A stretch of DNA of 64,000 nt from assembly GCF_008831285.2 (NCBI RefSeq), contig NC_045141.1:15548106-15612105 (forward strand). The letters run 5' to 3'. Position numbers and translations under genes: made by a program. The notes under the pieces were generated by a model. The model was given only the letters and a program-made list of their open reading frames with translations. It searched no databases and was not told where the DNA came from. Of the stretch, positions 24,866-37,223 are shown piece after piece (position 1 is the first letter of the stretch; every line of letters starts with the position of its first letter). The stretch comes from Nymphaea colorata (taxonomy: Eukaryota; Streptophyta; Magnoliopsida; Nymphaeales; Nymphaeaceae).

Positions 24866-25999
24866 GACCAGAGTTGGTTCATAATTTGGCACATTTTATT
24901 CATAGCAAAAGACTATGAGGTTATGAGTCCAGCTGAGTTGCGGTGAGATGTTGCCATACCTTCAAATTTAATAACTGTCAGTTACTACAATAACATCCAC
25001 ATTGGCCCATAGTCACAAAAAATGCATTTTTTTTCAAAAAAACATGAAAAAACGTGATAAAAATAGCTGTTTAAAACTTTCAAAAAACACTATGTAAAAA
25101 AACGTTAACATGAAAAGAATGAGAAAGAAATGCATTTTTTCGTGTTTTACCCTTTTCCATTTTATTCATCTTTCATGTTTTTTAATATCAAATCGGTTTT
25201 TTATTTTATTTTCTAGTTTTTATTTGTTGCTAATTGACTTTTCTTTTGTGTTATCAGTTTCTCATTTATTTTATTTTTTTCTCATTTTTAATTTTTTTTT
25301 TTATTTTTGAAAATTTACCATATTTTTTTGTTTTTTTTAAGCTTGCTATATTATACCCAATAAAAACCTTGCCGTTTGAAACATGAGTAAGTTTATGTAC
25401 AAATCATCAAGGCACCTGCTTTAAACCATAGAAACTTGTGAATCAAGATGGTTTTGGAAACATTACATGGATCCAAAGAAACCCTTGAAGATTGAAAATG
25501 CAAATCCCTTCAATCAGATATGTTGAATGTCTCAAAGTAGTGATGCTTCCTAGTTTTAAAGGCTACCATTTGCCTTTTTATTAATCTTATAAACCTAGTT
25601 AGAGCAAAAAAATAGGAGAGGATGGTGTAAACCTCTTGCAAAGGAGAGCATTGAGCTTGCCTTCTATAACTGTATGCCAATAATTGTCCCGAGGTGCGTC
25701 TCTAGTTTGAAACCCATGGAAGGCTACGCTCCTGTATTGTAAGGAGGATGGATCCTACGTACAAATTGAAGCATACAGAGACCGCAACACCTAAGCGGAT
25801 CACCCAAAACTTTATGCAAATAATTAAGGAGTATTTTTTGGCTTGGCGAAAACAAGAATGCTCTACATATGAGGCAATTAAGTTTTGTATGCAATATAGG
25901 TCTTAGAGATTGGGAATGGGAATAAGAATGGATCTATCAACAGTAAGGTAGTATATATTGAATATGTTAAATGACCCATAAGAAGGGATAAATATTAGA

Positions 26000-26390
26000 G
26001 ATGTCAATATATCCGATTTGGATCAAATATACATTATTCTAAAAAAATCATATATGCAAAAAAAATAAAGAATTAATATCCGATTAATAAATCATTTCAG
26101 ATTTAAATTTAAGAAATGACATTCGATTGGATTCAAGTTCAGATTAAGATATACATGAATATCCAATCGGATTCATATCAGATTTAGTTTTAAATAAATA
26201 TAACATATCCACTGCTCTTAAAGTTTGAAAATCAAACCAAATTCGGTTCAAAATTCAGATTCAGATATCAATGTAAAAAACAGATTCAAACTGTAAAATC
26301 AGATTTTGAATTTAGAATTAGATATGATTTTTTATTTGTTTCAAATCTGAATATATGAATATCCGAAAAACGAATAGGGTATATCCATTC
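26000..26390. repeat. AT-rich dispersed repeat
   Basis: Contains repeated GATTCAGAT-, ATATCCGA- and CAAATCTGA-like motifs. Related text (GACATTCGATTGGATT, TTTCAAATAAAT.TCTTATA, ATATCCAATAT) recurs near 35130-35245, 58860-59010 and 61000-61130, suggesting a dispersed family of decayed elements. Boundaries are not defined. Confidence 0.45.
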
Positions 26391-27210
26391 CAATACGATA
26401 AATCCTATATAGGGAAAAAGTGGGTTGGTGGAAAGGGACAAAAATAGAAAAAAATGAAAGAGGAAATGAAAAGTACGACGGTAGAAAGGGAATAAAGTGG
26501 AAAGATATTGGCTTTCATAATAAATGGTTTCAAAAACGGAAGAAGCTCGACCAGTACTTGACAAAAATATTTGCAATGAGATCAGTTGGACATCACCATA
26601 CTTAGCTTTCTTGCTTGCAATTCCTCTTTGGCATATTTGGGTTTGTTTTTATTCTAGTTTGTCACATTCACATTGATGTCGGTGATTTTTACAAAGTTAT
26701 TTACAAACCATGTCCGAATATTTCTCATAAATAAATTTCATACGCAAAAAACATTTGAAATTACGTATATACATTTACTTCATGGGAACCGATTAGGCGG
26801 TGCTTGTGGCTAGTTTTGCTCTGGTGTTGGCCAGAAATTCATTAGTTGCATTTCGTGGGAAACAATTTGCCCTTACATGGGAGGATAGTAGATGCAAGAA
26901 AAGGAAAACTTACTTGTATCTAATATTTATACTGAAAGAAAACAAAAAAATGGCGAATTTATAATATTATTCGCAGCTTCTTCTTATGAAAAAAGTCTTC
27001 GATTATGTTAAACAATGGATGTTCTTAACTTTTTGAAAACTAATTATTTGCTTTGCATGCAACATTTGGAAATAAATATCAACTCAAATTACTCGAGTTT
27101 GAGCTCGAGTCGAGCTCCATAGAACAGGCTCGAGCTTAACTCTAGTATACAGTGCCGGGCTCGAGCTCGACTAGCTTAACTCATTTATGTTAATCTGTTT
27201 CGTTTCTTTT

Positions 27211-27362
27211 GATTCATTTAACTGGTCGACTCGTTTAGCTTGTTAACTCGTTTAACTAATTCAACTACGATGAATCGTTTTACGTAATCGAGATTCATTT
27301 AACTGGTCGACTCGTTTAGCTTGTTAACTCGTTTAACTAATTCGAATCGTTTTAAGTAATCC
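27211..27362. repeat. Tandem duplication, 81-bp period
   Basis: The block starting GATTCATTTAACTGGTCGAC occurs at 27211 and 27292 and stays nearly identical through AACTCGTTTAACTAATTC. It follows GAGCTCGA-type sequence resembling the hAT element in mtIF-2 intron 3. Confidence 0.88.
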
Positions 27363-29236
27363 AGCCAAGCTGAGTTTAAACGAGTCCAGCAACCTTTATA
27401 TATATATATATATATAATGAGTGCGAGTCTAATGTACTTATGTGAGCAGGGGGCAAGGGTGCCTTTTGCCGACAAAAGTTGATCAGTCATCTCAATAATC
27501 AGTGCCATCACAGTGACCATTGCCATCATTCTTTTATATATATTGCTGGGAGCCTAAAGCTAGTAGCACATTGGATGATGGGGTTAGGTATGAGCTGAGC
27601 TCATTGGATGCACCAATTATTGGAACACACTTCATTGTGTCCCCATCAAATTTTGCAACATGAGAAGAACCCTTTTAGGGAATCCTCTCAAATCTGTAAT
27701 TCTTATTACACGTCTCATATTATGCAGTAGTTTGTCTTACCTGTGCCCCCAATTGCTAGACAATTGCAGTTTTCTCTGAGACTGATGCAGAAAGATTACT
27801 AAATACTGTAGTCTTTAGTTTATATTTTTCTTTACGACCACGTTGTTTGTAGTTCCACTTAAGAGCAGAACGCAGGTTTAGTGGAAGCCGCAAATTTTTC
27901 ATGTCTCTGCATGGAGAACAGGCAGTTTTCTACTCTGTGTGCCTCCATGTATAGTGACCGCTTTTGAAACCATTTCTTAGCTCGGTTTGTGGTTTTGTAG
28001 AATGGAGAAGTGTATGTGGAAAGAGCCAAAGAAGCAGAGGGGTGGGCTCAGGCTTTCCTTTGCTTCATATTTACAGGAGGAGAGCTGCTTTGTATAGCTA
28101 TTGCTCCTCTGTGGACGCTGCATCTCTCTGTTAGCTTAAGTGCCTCCTAATTCAGATATGTTCCTTAGGAACATTGTTGTAAGAATGTCTTCTGTGGATT
28201 GAATTGATTCAGTTGAATTTATTCATTGTGAATCAGCTAAAAATATTTAAAATGTTTTATAAAAAACGAATGAAAATGCCTAGAAATAATTGAAAATAAA
28301 ATGTTTTAAAGAGTAACTAAAGTCGACTTGACTTAGCCGCAAAACCAAATAAGCTTGCCAACTATTCTGTTCGGATCGGCCTGCTCAGGCAGAGTCGGAT
28401 AATATTTGAGTCTTTGGACAGACCTTTGTCGAGAATTAGGAAAGCTGTTCAGTGTTCAGTTTCCTAGATTCTCATTGTTTTACTGCAAGCACATTGCCCC
28501 TCTTTGTTCTACCTGAAGGATTTAAAAATTATGCTCTAACTCGTTTACGCCTGGGTATTATATATAAAACAAGAAGATACTAGACTTTATTAGAATTGTC
28601 TATGATATTGATTTTAAGAAGATCATACAATGAAGATTAACCAAAAAAGTAGAAATCTAATTGTATTTTCAAAAAGATTGAAATACCTCTCAAATAAGGT
28701 GAGAAATCTCAATTAAGGAAACCCATTTAGGACATTTGAGTCTCTTGAAAATATAACTGGATTTTTTCAAATTTTTGCAACTTAATTTCTATAGTTAGAT
28801 TTCCTTAAAATCAATGACACAGACACTTCTTATCAAATCTGGCATACGAGGATTGTGTACCTGCCTGTTTTACTTTGCATATATAAGTGAATCGCATCTT
28901 CCACTTTATGACACTTTATTCATATGAAAATGATATGGAATTGTAATATTCACTTTCTCTGCTCATAAAACAAATCATTTCCATCACATTTTCTTTTCCA
29001 ATAAACATGACACACCAAGTTCGGAATCTTTAAGATGCAGTGATCGATTGGTCATCACGTCCTGTACGTGAATCAAATAGGAGTCAATGACCTAACTTTC
29101 AGGCATCTTTAGGTGAACGAAATTAATTAGAGATGAAACGAACAGGAGAAATGATTTGTGCCAGAAAGGCGATAGGGGGACTAATCCAAATGGTGAGAGT
29201 GCTCGTGCCCGTCTCTCCTCCTGTCCTCGGAGCCAC

Positions 29237-29245
29237 TATAAAAAA
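29237..29245 (+). promoter_or_regulatory. TATA box of the canonical GGPPS gene
   Basis: TATAAAAAA, about 267 bases upstream of the start codon. It would place transcription initiation near 29268-29275 if the usual spacing of about 30 bases holds. Confidence 0.5.
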
Positions 29246-29275
29246 GGCGCATCTGGATGCCCTGTAATCCTGGCC

Positions 29276-30673
<1,398 letters not shown>

Positions 30674-31694
30674 ATTCTACAGTGCTTTAGTTTTTTTCTA
30701 CATTTCGGAAAGACCAGTTTGTGTCCCCCTTTTTTTCCTTTCTTAGTTCTCAGCTGCCGAGTATGGTCGATTTTACGGCTTGCCTAGTTGGAAGAGCAGT
30801 ACTGATATGCCTGCTGCCTTGATGACTTCCTCAAGTGAAGAGACATGCAAGTACCTTCATCCATGTAACGTAATAGAAAGACATGATAGCTGATGTAAGA
30901 ATAATTTAGGAACAGGGGTAACAATTGCGGAGAAGAGCGATGGTGCAGGCAAATATTTTATTGGTTTTGCTATGTTGTATATGAATGTAATTTTACATCT
31001 ATGAATATGCATAGAAGAATCCTGTCAGCACCTCTGAATTCGATTGAAATTTTACTGCTGTTTGCTCATGCGTCTTTCTCAGGCAAAAGGTAATCTTGTG
31101 AAATTTTCGAACATTCGGATATAAATGAAGTAGATATTGCAGAAGCCGTTTTGGAATACCAGTGAGCTGATGTAAACTCAGTGGCCTGTTATTAATTGAG
31201 ATGTTTACAAAATCTGCCCATTTATGTTGCAGTGCTGCAATATAACCCCATATAACTTGATCCCAGAGCATTAAAAAATTGAGCAAGCGCCTCAATCAAA
31301 GGTGGGTATTCACAAAATTGAGCACAGTTGAATGATATGCATATATTTCATCAATAGTATCTAAGCCATACGGTTTCTATAAATATGTACATTGGCGATC
31401 TGTCCTTTGTGAAATATTTTGTCTTTGGTTGGATCTACATCATTAATCGCGTCTCCGTGAATATGTGCCATGGAGGCCCTTCTTTTTTCAAAGATTTTGC
31501 GTTCGTTTAACACTACAGTCTTGATCATATTTCCCAAGATATTGAGTGCCGTAGCTACTGCAGCGTATTGGCTTCCACCCGCTTATAGAATCCTCGGCCG
31601 ACTTTGGAGGAGAATCTTCACTTTACCCACTCAAGGCCTGTCATGGTCCACTAAGCTGCCTTTCATATTAACTAACTTCTTGCAAAAGATTGCT
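30674..31694. other. Convergent intergenic spacer between GGPPS and the PPR gene
   Basis: About 1 kb that should hold both 3' UTRs. A small ATG-initiated frame at 31470-31703 is listed separately. No other feature is seen. Confidence 0.6.
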
Positions 31695-31703
31695 TTAGTT
31701 TGA
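31470..31703 (+). CDS. Small hydrophobic ORF, 77 aa, doubtful
   Basis: Starts at an ATG in good plant context (GCCATGG) and encodes a basic, hydrophobic peptide. Its last nine bases overlap the PPR stop region on the opposite strand. I recognise no family, and it may be chance within the 3' UTR area. Confidence 0.15.
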   Translation: MEALLFSKILRSFNTTVLIIFPKILSAVATAAYWLPPAYRILGRLWRRIFTLPTQGLSWSTKLPFILTNFLQKIALV

Positions 31704-33470
31704 CATGTAGACCGTCAACTTTTGTTGCCGAGCTACTAGGTCCAACATTTCATATATTTCCTTCGACTGAGGATGTGAGAAATCTCCAGCTACAAACTCA
31801 TAAACGCCACTGCTAGTCTCTATAGAACTGCAACCAGGGTCTCTTTTAATTCCCTTTTCTTTCATCAACTTTCTCACAGCCGCAACAGCATGCCATCTAC
31901 CGGATGTTGCATATATGTTGGACAAAAGAATATAATTCCCTCCATTTTGAGGCTCCATCTTCAGTAGACGATCCAGCACACGAGTTCCCAGCTCTGAATT
32001 GCCATGCATTCTACACGCAAAAAACAGGGAACCTAGCATCACTGCATCAGGCTCGTACGGCATGCTAAACACGAGCATCTCAGCTTCACCAAGAAGGCCA
32101 GCTCGTCCAAGAAGATCAACCATGCAACTATAATGCTCAATTTTGGGTGTGATTCCGTATTCATTTCTCATAGAGGTGAAATACTGCTGGCCCTGCGTAA
32201 CAAGTCCTGCGTGAGAACATGCATTTAGGACTCCTAGAAAGGTAACTGCGTCTGGCTTGAGTTTTTCATTCAGCATACGGTCGAAGAACTCCAATGCATC
32301 TTGGCTTCGACCATTCAGTGCAAAGCCGACTATCATTGCTGTCCATGCCACAACATCCTTGTTTTTAATCAAATGGAAAACAGAAAGCCCCATATCTACG
32401 CTTCCACACTTGGCATACATGTCTATTAGTGCAGTACCTACATTGTTATTAATGGCAAGCTTCTGCTTCTCTATGTAATCATGAACCCATCTTCCAACAT
32501 CAAGTGCACCGAGATTAGCACAAGCAGATAGCGCGCCGACTACTGCCACTTCACTTGGCATAACATCAGCAAGCTGCATTCTGCGGAAGAGAATCAAAGC
32601 ATCATTGAACCTGCCAACCTGAGTATAGCCATTGATCAGACTACTCCATGTCACCGTATCTCTTTCAGGCATAGTATCAAACAATCTACGAGCCCCTTCC
32701 ACATCGCCAAGATGACAATACGCACCAATCATCGAATTCCAGGACACCACATCTCTCATAGGCATTGTTTCAAACAACTGCTCCGCCTTCTCAATCTCCC
32801 CCAGATTAGCATACCCGGAAACCATGGAGTTCCAAGACACCGAGCTTCTCTCTCCCATACGATCAAAACAATTTTGAGCTGAAATTATATCCCCATGCCT
32901 GAGGTACCCCGCAATCATACTGTTCCAAGACACAACATCTCTCTGAGGCATTTCGTCAAACACTTTCACCGCGTTTCCAATCTGCCCGCACCTGCTGTAC
33001 ATGTTCAACAAAGTGGTCATCACGGACAAGATCGACTGAAACCCACATCGTAAAATCACTCCGTGGACCTCCTCCCCTTGCTTGATCGCCGATACGTGTT
33101 CGCAGGCATTAAGAACAAATGGAAAGGTGAAATTGTTCGGCACCATGCCTTCGTCTCTCATGGCCCTGTACATACGGATGGCTTCATGGTGACAACCAGA
33201 CGTCACCGCTCCCCTGATCATTGTATTGTAAATGAAGAGGTTAGGGTGTGTGATTCGACCGAATAGTTGGCAGGCATACTGGAAAAAGCAGCCTGAGGGG
33301 GAGAGAGCGAAGAACTCCACTAGTTCGCTCACTGCCCGTGGGTGTTGATCCATGGCGACTTTGAGCAAGTGGGCGTGCAGCTTCTGGGCTTCCTTCAGGG
33401 AAAGCGACGGCGCCATTGACAAGGAATGGCGTCTCCGTGACACTGGGATCAAAGCAGACATTGCGTGCAT
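31695..33470 (-). CDS. PLS-class pentatricopeptide repeat protein (E/E+ type), organelle RNA factor
   Basis: Intronless, 591 aa, like most plant PPR genes. The N-terminus (1 to about 25) is basic and Ser-rich, suiting an organelle targeting peptide. A HAHLLK-type entry segment (about 33-38) precedes tandem P, L and S repeats with hallmark phrases such as DVVSWNSMI.GY, NVGTALIDMYAKCG and DAVTFLGVLNACSHAGLV. After the repeats come E-type motifs (KMEPQNGGNYILLSNIYA) and E+-like text (SSIE...GVYEFVAGDFSHPQSKEIYEML), ending TVYMSN. There is no DYW deaminase domain. In the family, such proteins bind specific organelle transcripts and many act in C-to-U editing with a deaminase supplied in trans. 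The target cannot be read from sequence alone. A second in-frame Met is at residue 4. The gene is convergent with GGPPS, and tRNA-Asp lies 178 bases upstream on the same strand. Confidence 0.93.
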   Translation of the reverse strand: MHAMSALIPVSRRRHSLSMAPSLSLKEAQKLHAHLLKVAMDQHPRAVSELVEFFALSPSGCFFQYACQLFGRITHPNLFIYNTMIRGAVTSGCHHEAIRMYRAMRDEGMVPNNFTFPFVLNACEHVSAIKQGEEVHGVILRCGFQSILSVMTTLLNMYSRCGQIGNAVKVFDEMPQRDVVSWNSMIAGYLRHGDIISAQNCFDRMGERSSVSWNSMVSGYANLGEIEKAEQLFETMPMRDVVSWNSMIGAYCHLGDVEGARRLFDTMPERDTVTWSSLINGYTQVGRFNDALILFRRMQLADVMPSEVAVVGALSACANLGALDVGRWVHDYIEKQKLAINNNVGTALIDMYAKCGSVDMGLSVFHLIKNKDVVAWTAMIVGFALNGRSQDALEFFDRMLNEKLKPDAVTFLGVLNACSHAGLVTQGQQYFTSMRNEYGITPKIEHYSCMVDLLGRAGLLGEAEMLVFSMPYEPDAVMLGSLFFACRMHGNSELGTRVLDRLLKMEPQNGGNYILLSNIYATSGRWHAVAAVRKLMKEKGIKRDPGCSSIETSSGVYEFVAGDFSHPQSKEIYEMLDLVARQQKLTVYMSN

Positions 33471-33642
33471 GCATCTTATCAGTTTGAGAAAACATGTGTT
33501 CGTGAACGAAGATCAAAAAGGTCTACACACCCGGCAGGGTTGCAGCCGAACGAAAATCAAGAGGGAGGAACCATGGGGAGAGAAAGGCGACGCCGTCCCA
33601 TGAGAGTGAGAGAGGGAACAGAAAGCCTGCAAAAAATTATTT

Positions 33643-33647
33643 AAAAA
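33643..33647 (-). terminator. RNA polymerase III terminator of tRNA-Asp
   Basis: A run of five T on the minus strand, one base beyond the discriminator base of the tRNA. Confidence 0.75.
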
Positions 33648-33648
33648 G

Positions 33649-33720
33649 CGCCGTTGCCGGGGATCGAACCCGGGTCACCCGCGTGACAGGCGGGAATACT
33701 CACCACTATACTACAACGAC
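33649..33720 (-). tRNA. tRNA-Asp(GUC): tRNA-Asp (anticodon GUC)
   Basis: A 72-base cloverleaf. The acceptor stem GTCGTTG pairs with CAACGGC, with discriminator G. The internal A-box region is TAGTATAGTGGT and the B box is GGTTCGATCCC. The anticodon loop CCTGTCACG contains GTC (plus-strand complement GAC at 33685-33687). No CCA is encoded and there is no intron, as expected for a nuclear gene of this isoacceptor. It sits directly upstream of the PPR gene, in the same orientation. Confidence 0.97.
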
Positions 33721-36000
33721 CTGGTTGTTAGACCAACAACTAACAAAATAATCGTTCATTTTAGATAATAAAATAGTGGCCAAAGCGACAACTAAAGATG
33801 TTCATAAGAGCATGAAACGTATATAATAAAATCAGTTAGACGATACGCATTCAATCAAAGGCTATTTCATCAGATTGCTTCATGAAATAGTAGTACATTA
33901 GTTGAGTGTACTCTCATGCACAGTTTTTAATATGTGATAATATACTAAAAGAAGGGGCAAAAGATTGGAGCGTTAGAATAAACAGATTATAATTTGTGTT
34001 TAAATAGTGATTGGTAAATTCACATGTACACTATAATCTAAAGATATTACAAGAAAACGAGATGAGTTAGATCATTTGTTTTATCCCAAGAAATGGCATG
34101 ACGAATTTGAGAATCCAAGAGATGAAGTGCATTTTAGAAACTTCATTTTCATTTTTCCAAAAACTCAATTAGAAAACCAAGTTTCGTTGTAACTCTGTTT
34201 AGTAAAAATCTAGTTTTAAGATGTTCCTAAAACTTTGAAAAAATGTCTTGGATGCATGCATACATTGTATCTCATTACTTTAATTAGTTGATACATGATA
34301 TTTCAGCCCGTGTCAAAAGTTATAAACATTAATTCGGCTCCCCTCATGAAAAATTTCTGGTTCTGCCCCTAGCTTGAGGAGCTCAAAAAAATCGTCGAGT
34401 TGCGACGAAGTTCTGCAGCTTGAACTCGGCTCGACCAAGCTGAACTACGCAGGAGCCATGCGATCCAGCTCAGCTAAGTCATTAGGTGTGGGGACTTGAA
34501 CATGCAAAGTCATTGATTCCGATCTGATCATCTTTGATTCATTGGTTGGATTCCTTTGCAGCTCCATACCTATCTAACGTGTTACATTTAAGACCTGTGG
34601 TTGAAAAAGTAAAAGAATTCAACACTTTAGATGTGTTATCGGCATCATCTGGTAGGTCCCCTTAACCCTCTGGTTCCCTATTTAAAAGGAAAAAAGAGGG
34701 TTGAAATGCACATGGGAACATGGTTTTGTTTGTCTGTCTGTTTAATAATATAGCTACAATGACGTATTCTATATATGTGTGTGTGTGTGTGAGAGAGAGG
34801 GAGAAGGTTCTTGTGTTCTTGTTTTTTGATCTATTTTATTTTTAGTGCCTAAATTGTTAACATCCACATTTGGTAGTGCAACATTTTATTAACATTTGAG
34901 ACTTTGTTTTGTCCACCAAAATTCTCTTTCCTTTGTCTTGTGAAACTCCATTTTCATAAAACATTTGTGCAAATCAGTTAGATAGCATGATGCACAACCT
35001 TACTCGAGTTGAACTCATATATAGCTGTAAAAAGTCATTTGCTGACAATATATTGGATTTGAATCAAATATCCTCCTTAAATACTTTACCAAAAGTTGGT
35101 TATGAAAAAAAAAGTGGTAAAAACAAAATCAGATTCTGACATAATAAATGACATTCGATTGGATTTGGATTATGAAATTCAGACCCGAATTCGAATTTAC
35201 TTTCAAATAAATATCTTATAGCTAATATATCCATACATTTGAAATATCATGCTGTGGCCCAAATACTACTGCATGAACATAACATATGATAAACTGCATA
35301 TCTAATTCAAATCCAATCCCTTGACCACTCTAATGACCAATTATTCGGCTGAATGTCAAAATGAGGAAACAATTCTTGCTTGCGCTCAATCACCATTGTA
35401 AAGTTGAGGCAACAACTGATAAGTTTGCTTGTTTTGGTGGTCTTGTCAACTAAAAGAGAAGATTGGGAGGCCATTAATTCCCTCCTCACAAGTCTTGTTG
35501 CCACCTTATTTAGTTGATCTACCGGCAACTCCAAATCAAACCCAAAATTCAAGTTTGAGAAAGATCTAATCCTACAAAAACACTTCGTAACAACATCTTT
35601 GCTATTTCGGATGCCTAAAAATTCAATTTCTATCTGACTATTCACATATTTAGCTTTCCCCCGTCTCAATCTTCTACCACAACATATGTTTGTTTTGTGC
35701 ACGCATCATGTAAAAAACAAAGGCTTTTTTTCACTACCCACAAATTCTTAAAATTTGAGATTTTTTACTTTCTCTCTTTTTTTTGTTCATGATATTTAAA
35801 ACGACTTAAATTTTCAAAGTTTACGTCAATTTTGCATTGATATATGTTTTCGGGTTAGATTTGGTTTCAAAAGTTCTTATACAAATGGCAGAAACAATAT
35901 CTCATGTTACTATATTCCCATCATATTAAAACTTATATATTCATGACTTTTTTTTTTTCAACAAACAAGATTGATGTCTTAAGGCAGATATCTCGATATC
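33721..36000. other. Intergenic DNA, repeat remnants
   Basis: AT-rich. A short minus-strand remnant of the CAGTGGCGGAGCC family lies at about 34315-34378 (ATTTCTGGTTCTGCCCC), a GTGTGT/GAGAGA microsatellite at 34776-34805, and part of the AT-rich dispersed repeat around 35130-35245. One unrecognised open frame is listed separately. Confidence 0.55.
35307..35705 (-). CDS. Unrecognised ORF, about 131 codons, possibly a relic exon
   Basis: An open frame longer than its AT-rich surroundings would suggest, with mixed composition (for example LELPVDQLNKVATRLVRREL). It begins just after an in-frame stop with no ATG at the left limit, so it is not a complete gene. I recognise no family. It could be an exon fragment, a transposon relic or chance. 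Confidence 0.15.
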   Translation of the reverse strand, partial: CVHKTNICCGRRLRRGKAKYVNSQIEIEFLGIRNSKDVVTKCFCRIRSFSNLNFGFDLELPVDQLNKVATRLVRRELMASQSSLLVDKTTKTSKLISCCLNFTMVIERKQELFPHFDIQPNNWSLEWSRDWI

Positions 36001-36019
36001 CAGAATTTACAAGTCCCAG

Positions 36020-37223
36020 GATAAACCAAGATCTTCGGCGCTCCGGGCGTAGCAGTTACACTTGTCCGGTGACCGGCGTCTACTCCGGTCAAAGCCAACG
36101 GCGAAGAACGAAGAGCGTGGGCCCGCGAAGCGGGGCCCCACGTGGAAGGCGTGAGCCGATCACGCCAACGACGTGAGGACTACGTGGGGCCCACCCAAAG
36201 CCTGGACGGTCTAAGTCCGTCGGCCCGACGGAGCGGCGAGCGTCGATCTCGAGGAATCGACGGTTGGAACAAAGTAACGCTCGGTATGGACGGTGGAGAT
36301 CTATCAAGTGTTTGACCAAAAACCACTAGAGGAAGATTCACTGTTTAATTATCATTTTGCCCTTTTCTTTTTCTTTTTTTTTCTTACGAGGGCAAAAGGG
36401 TGGGCCCGTGCCGCATAAGACCTGACCCGATCAGGGGAGCAGCCGTCTCGGTGGGTCCGTATCGGAGATTTGGATAGCAACGGATCAGATTCATCGTTTT
36501 TTCTTGGCCTGCCTAACTCTGGCGGAGAAAAAGAGGGAGAGACTCATTTACCACCATCGCCTTGAACTCTTAGAAAATCCCCAAAATGCCCTTGCTATCT
36601 TTTCAAGACCAAAACAGCGACTCGGGTCCATTTAGGACCTTAAATTAGATTGGATTCGGAGTGATCTCCACTTCAACTACAGGACCTGAATGTCCATGGG
36701 AGCCGAACCGTTTCCAGATGAAACGATCCGAGACACGGGACGCGGAAACCGAGTCCATTTCGAGGAAGGAGGAAACCGTAATTACGAGACAAAAGAGGAG
36801 TGAAGAGTGGGCTGATCGGGCATTACGGCGAAGAAGGAGGGCCAAGGTCGTCTTTATGGACACCGGCCGGGGCTCGGAGCGCAGCGGGAGGGAACCGTCC
36901 GTGCCGACGTGTAAGAAGGCGATTGGTCCAAATCCGGTCGTCGGGATTCAGAGCAGCAAAAAGAGAGAGAAAAAACACAGTCCCTCCCACTACTCTCACT
37001 CCCGCCCTCCCCACTCTCTCTGTGTTTTCTGGCTGCCTCATTAGAGAGATGATGACGATGATGATGGTGGCGATGATGCTGATGATGATGATCATGACCA
37101 TGATGATGATGATGATGTTGATGGTGAGGAAGGATTTCAGTTGCGAAGCCGATTAATCGGCGAGTCGAATCGAGCGTGTTCTCCGTTTGGATCGCGTGTG
37201 GCGATTGAGCGTCCGGGGGGGAA
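36020..37223 (+). promoter_or_regulatory. GC-rich promoter and leader of the SAP30-like gene
   Basis: GC content rises sharply from about 36020. The segment holds a palindromic G-box (CCACGTGG, 36138-36145), a second ACGTGGGGCCCAC block (36182-36194) and GTGGGCCC-type sites resembling class I TCP targets. A CT-rich stretch at 36980-37025 looks like a plant core-promoter pyrimidine patch. Binding by bZIP, bHLH or TCP factors is inferred from motif identity only. Confidence 0.4.
37049..37156 (+). CDS. Methionine-rich upstream ORF before the SAP30-like gene
   Basis: A GAT-type trinucleotide repeat (37047-37131) read in this frame gives a 35-residue peptide with 18 methionines, ending at TAA 37154-37156, 67 bases before the SAP30-like ATG and out of frame with it. 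Whether it lies in the mRNA depends on the unknown transcription start. If included, its many AUGs should affect scanning ribosomes. Confidence 0.3.
   Translation: MMTMMMVAMMLMMMIMTMMMMMMLMVRKDFSCEAD

Larger units (their letters stand above)
21516..29236. other. 7.7-kb intergenic region between the two GGPPS genes
   Basis: No coding family is recognised. The region is AT-rich and contains short tandem duplications (22138-22202, 23693-23900, 27211-27362), MITE-like segments (23192-23390 and about 24500-24690), an AT microsatellite, GAGCTCGA-type fragments around 27090-27190 that resemble the hAT element at 9172, and an AT-rich dispersed repeat at 26000-26390. The first few hundred bases after 21515 should be 3' UTR. 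Confidence 0.6.
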
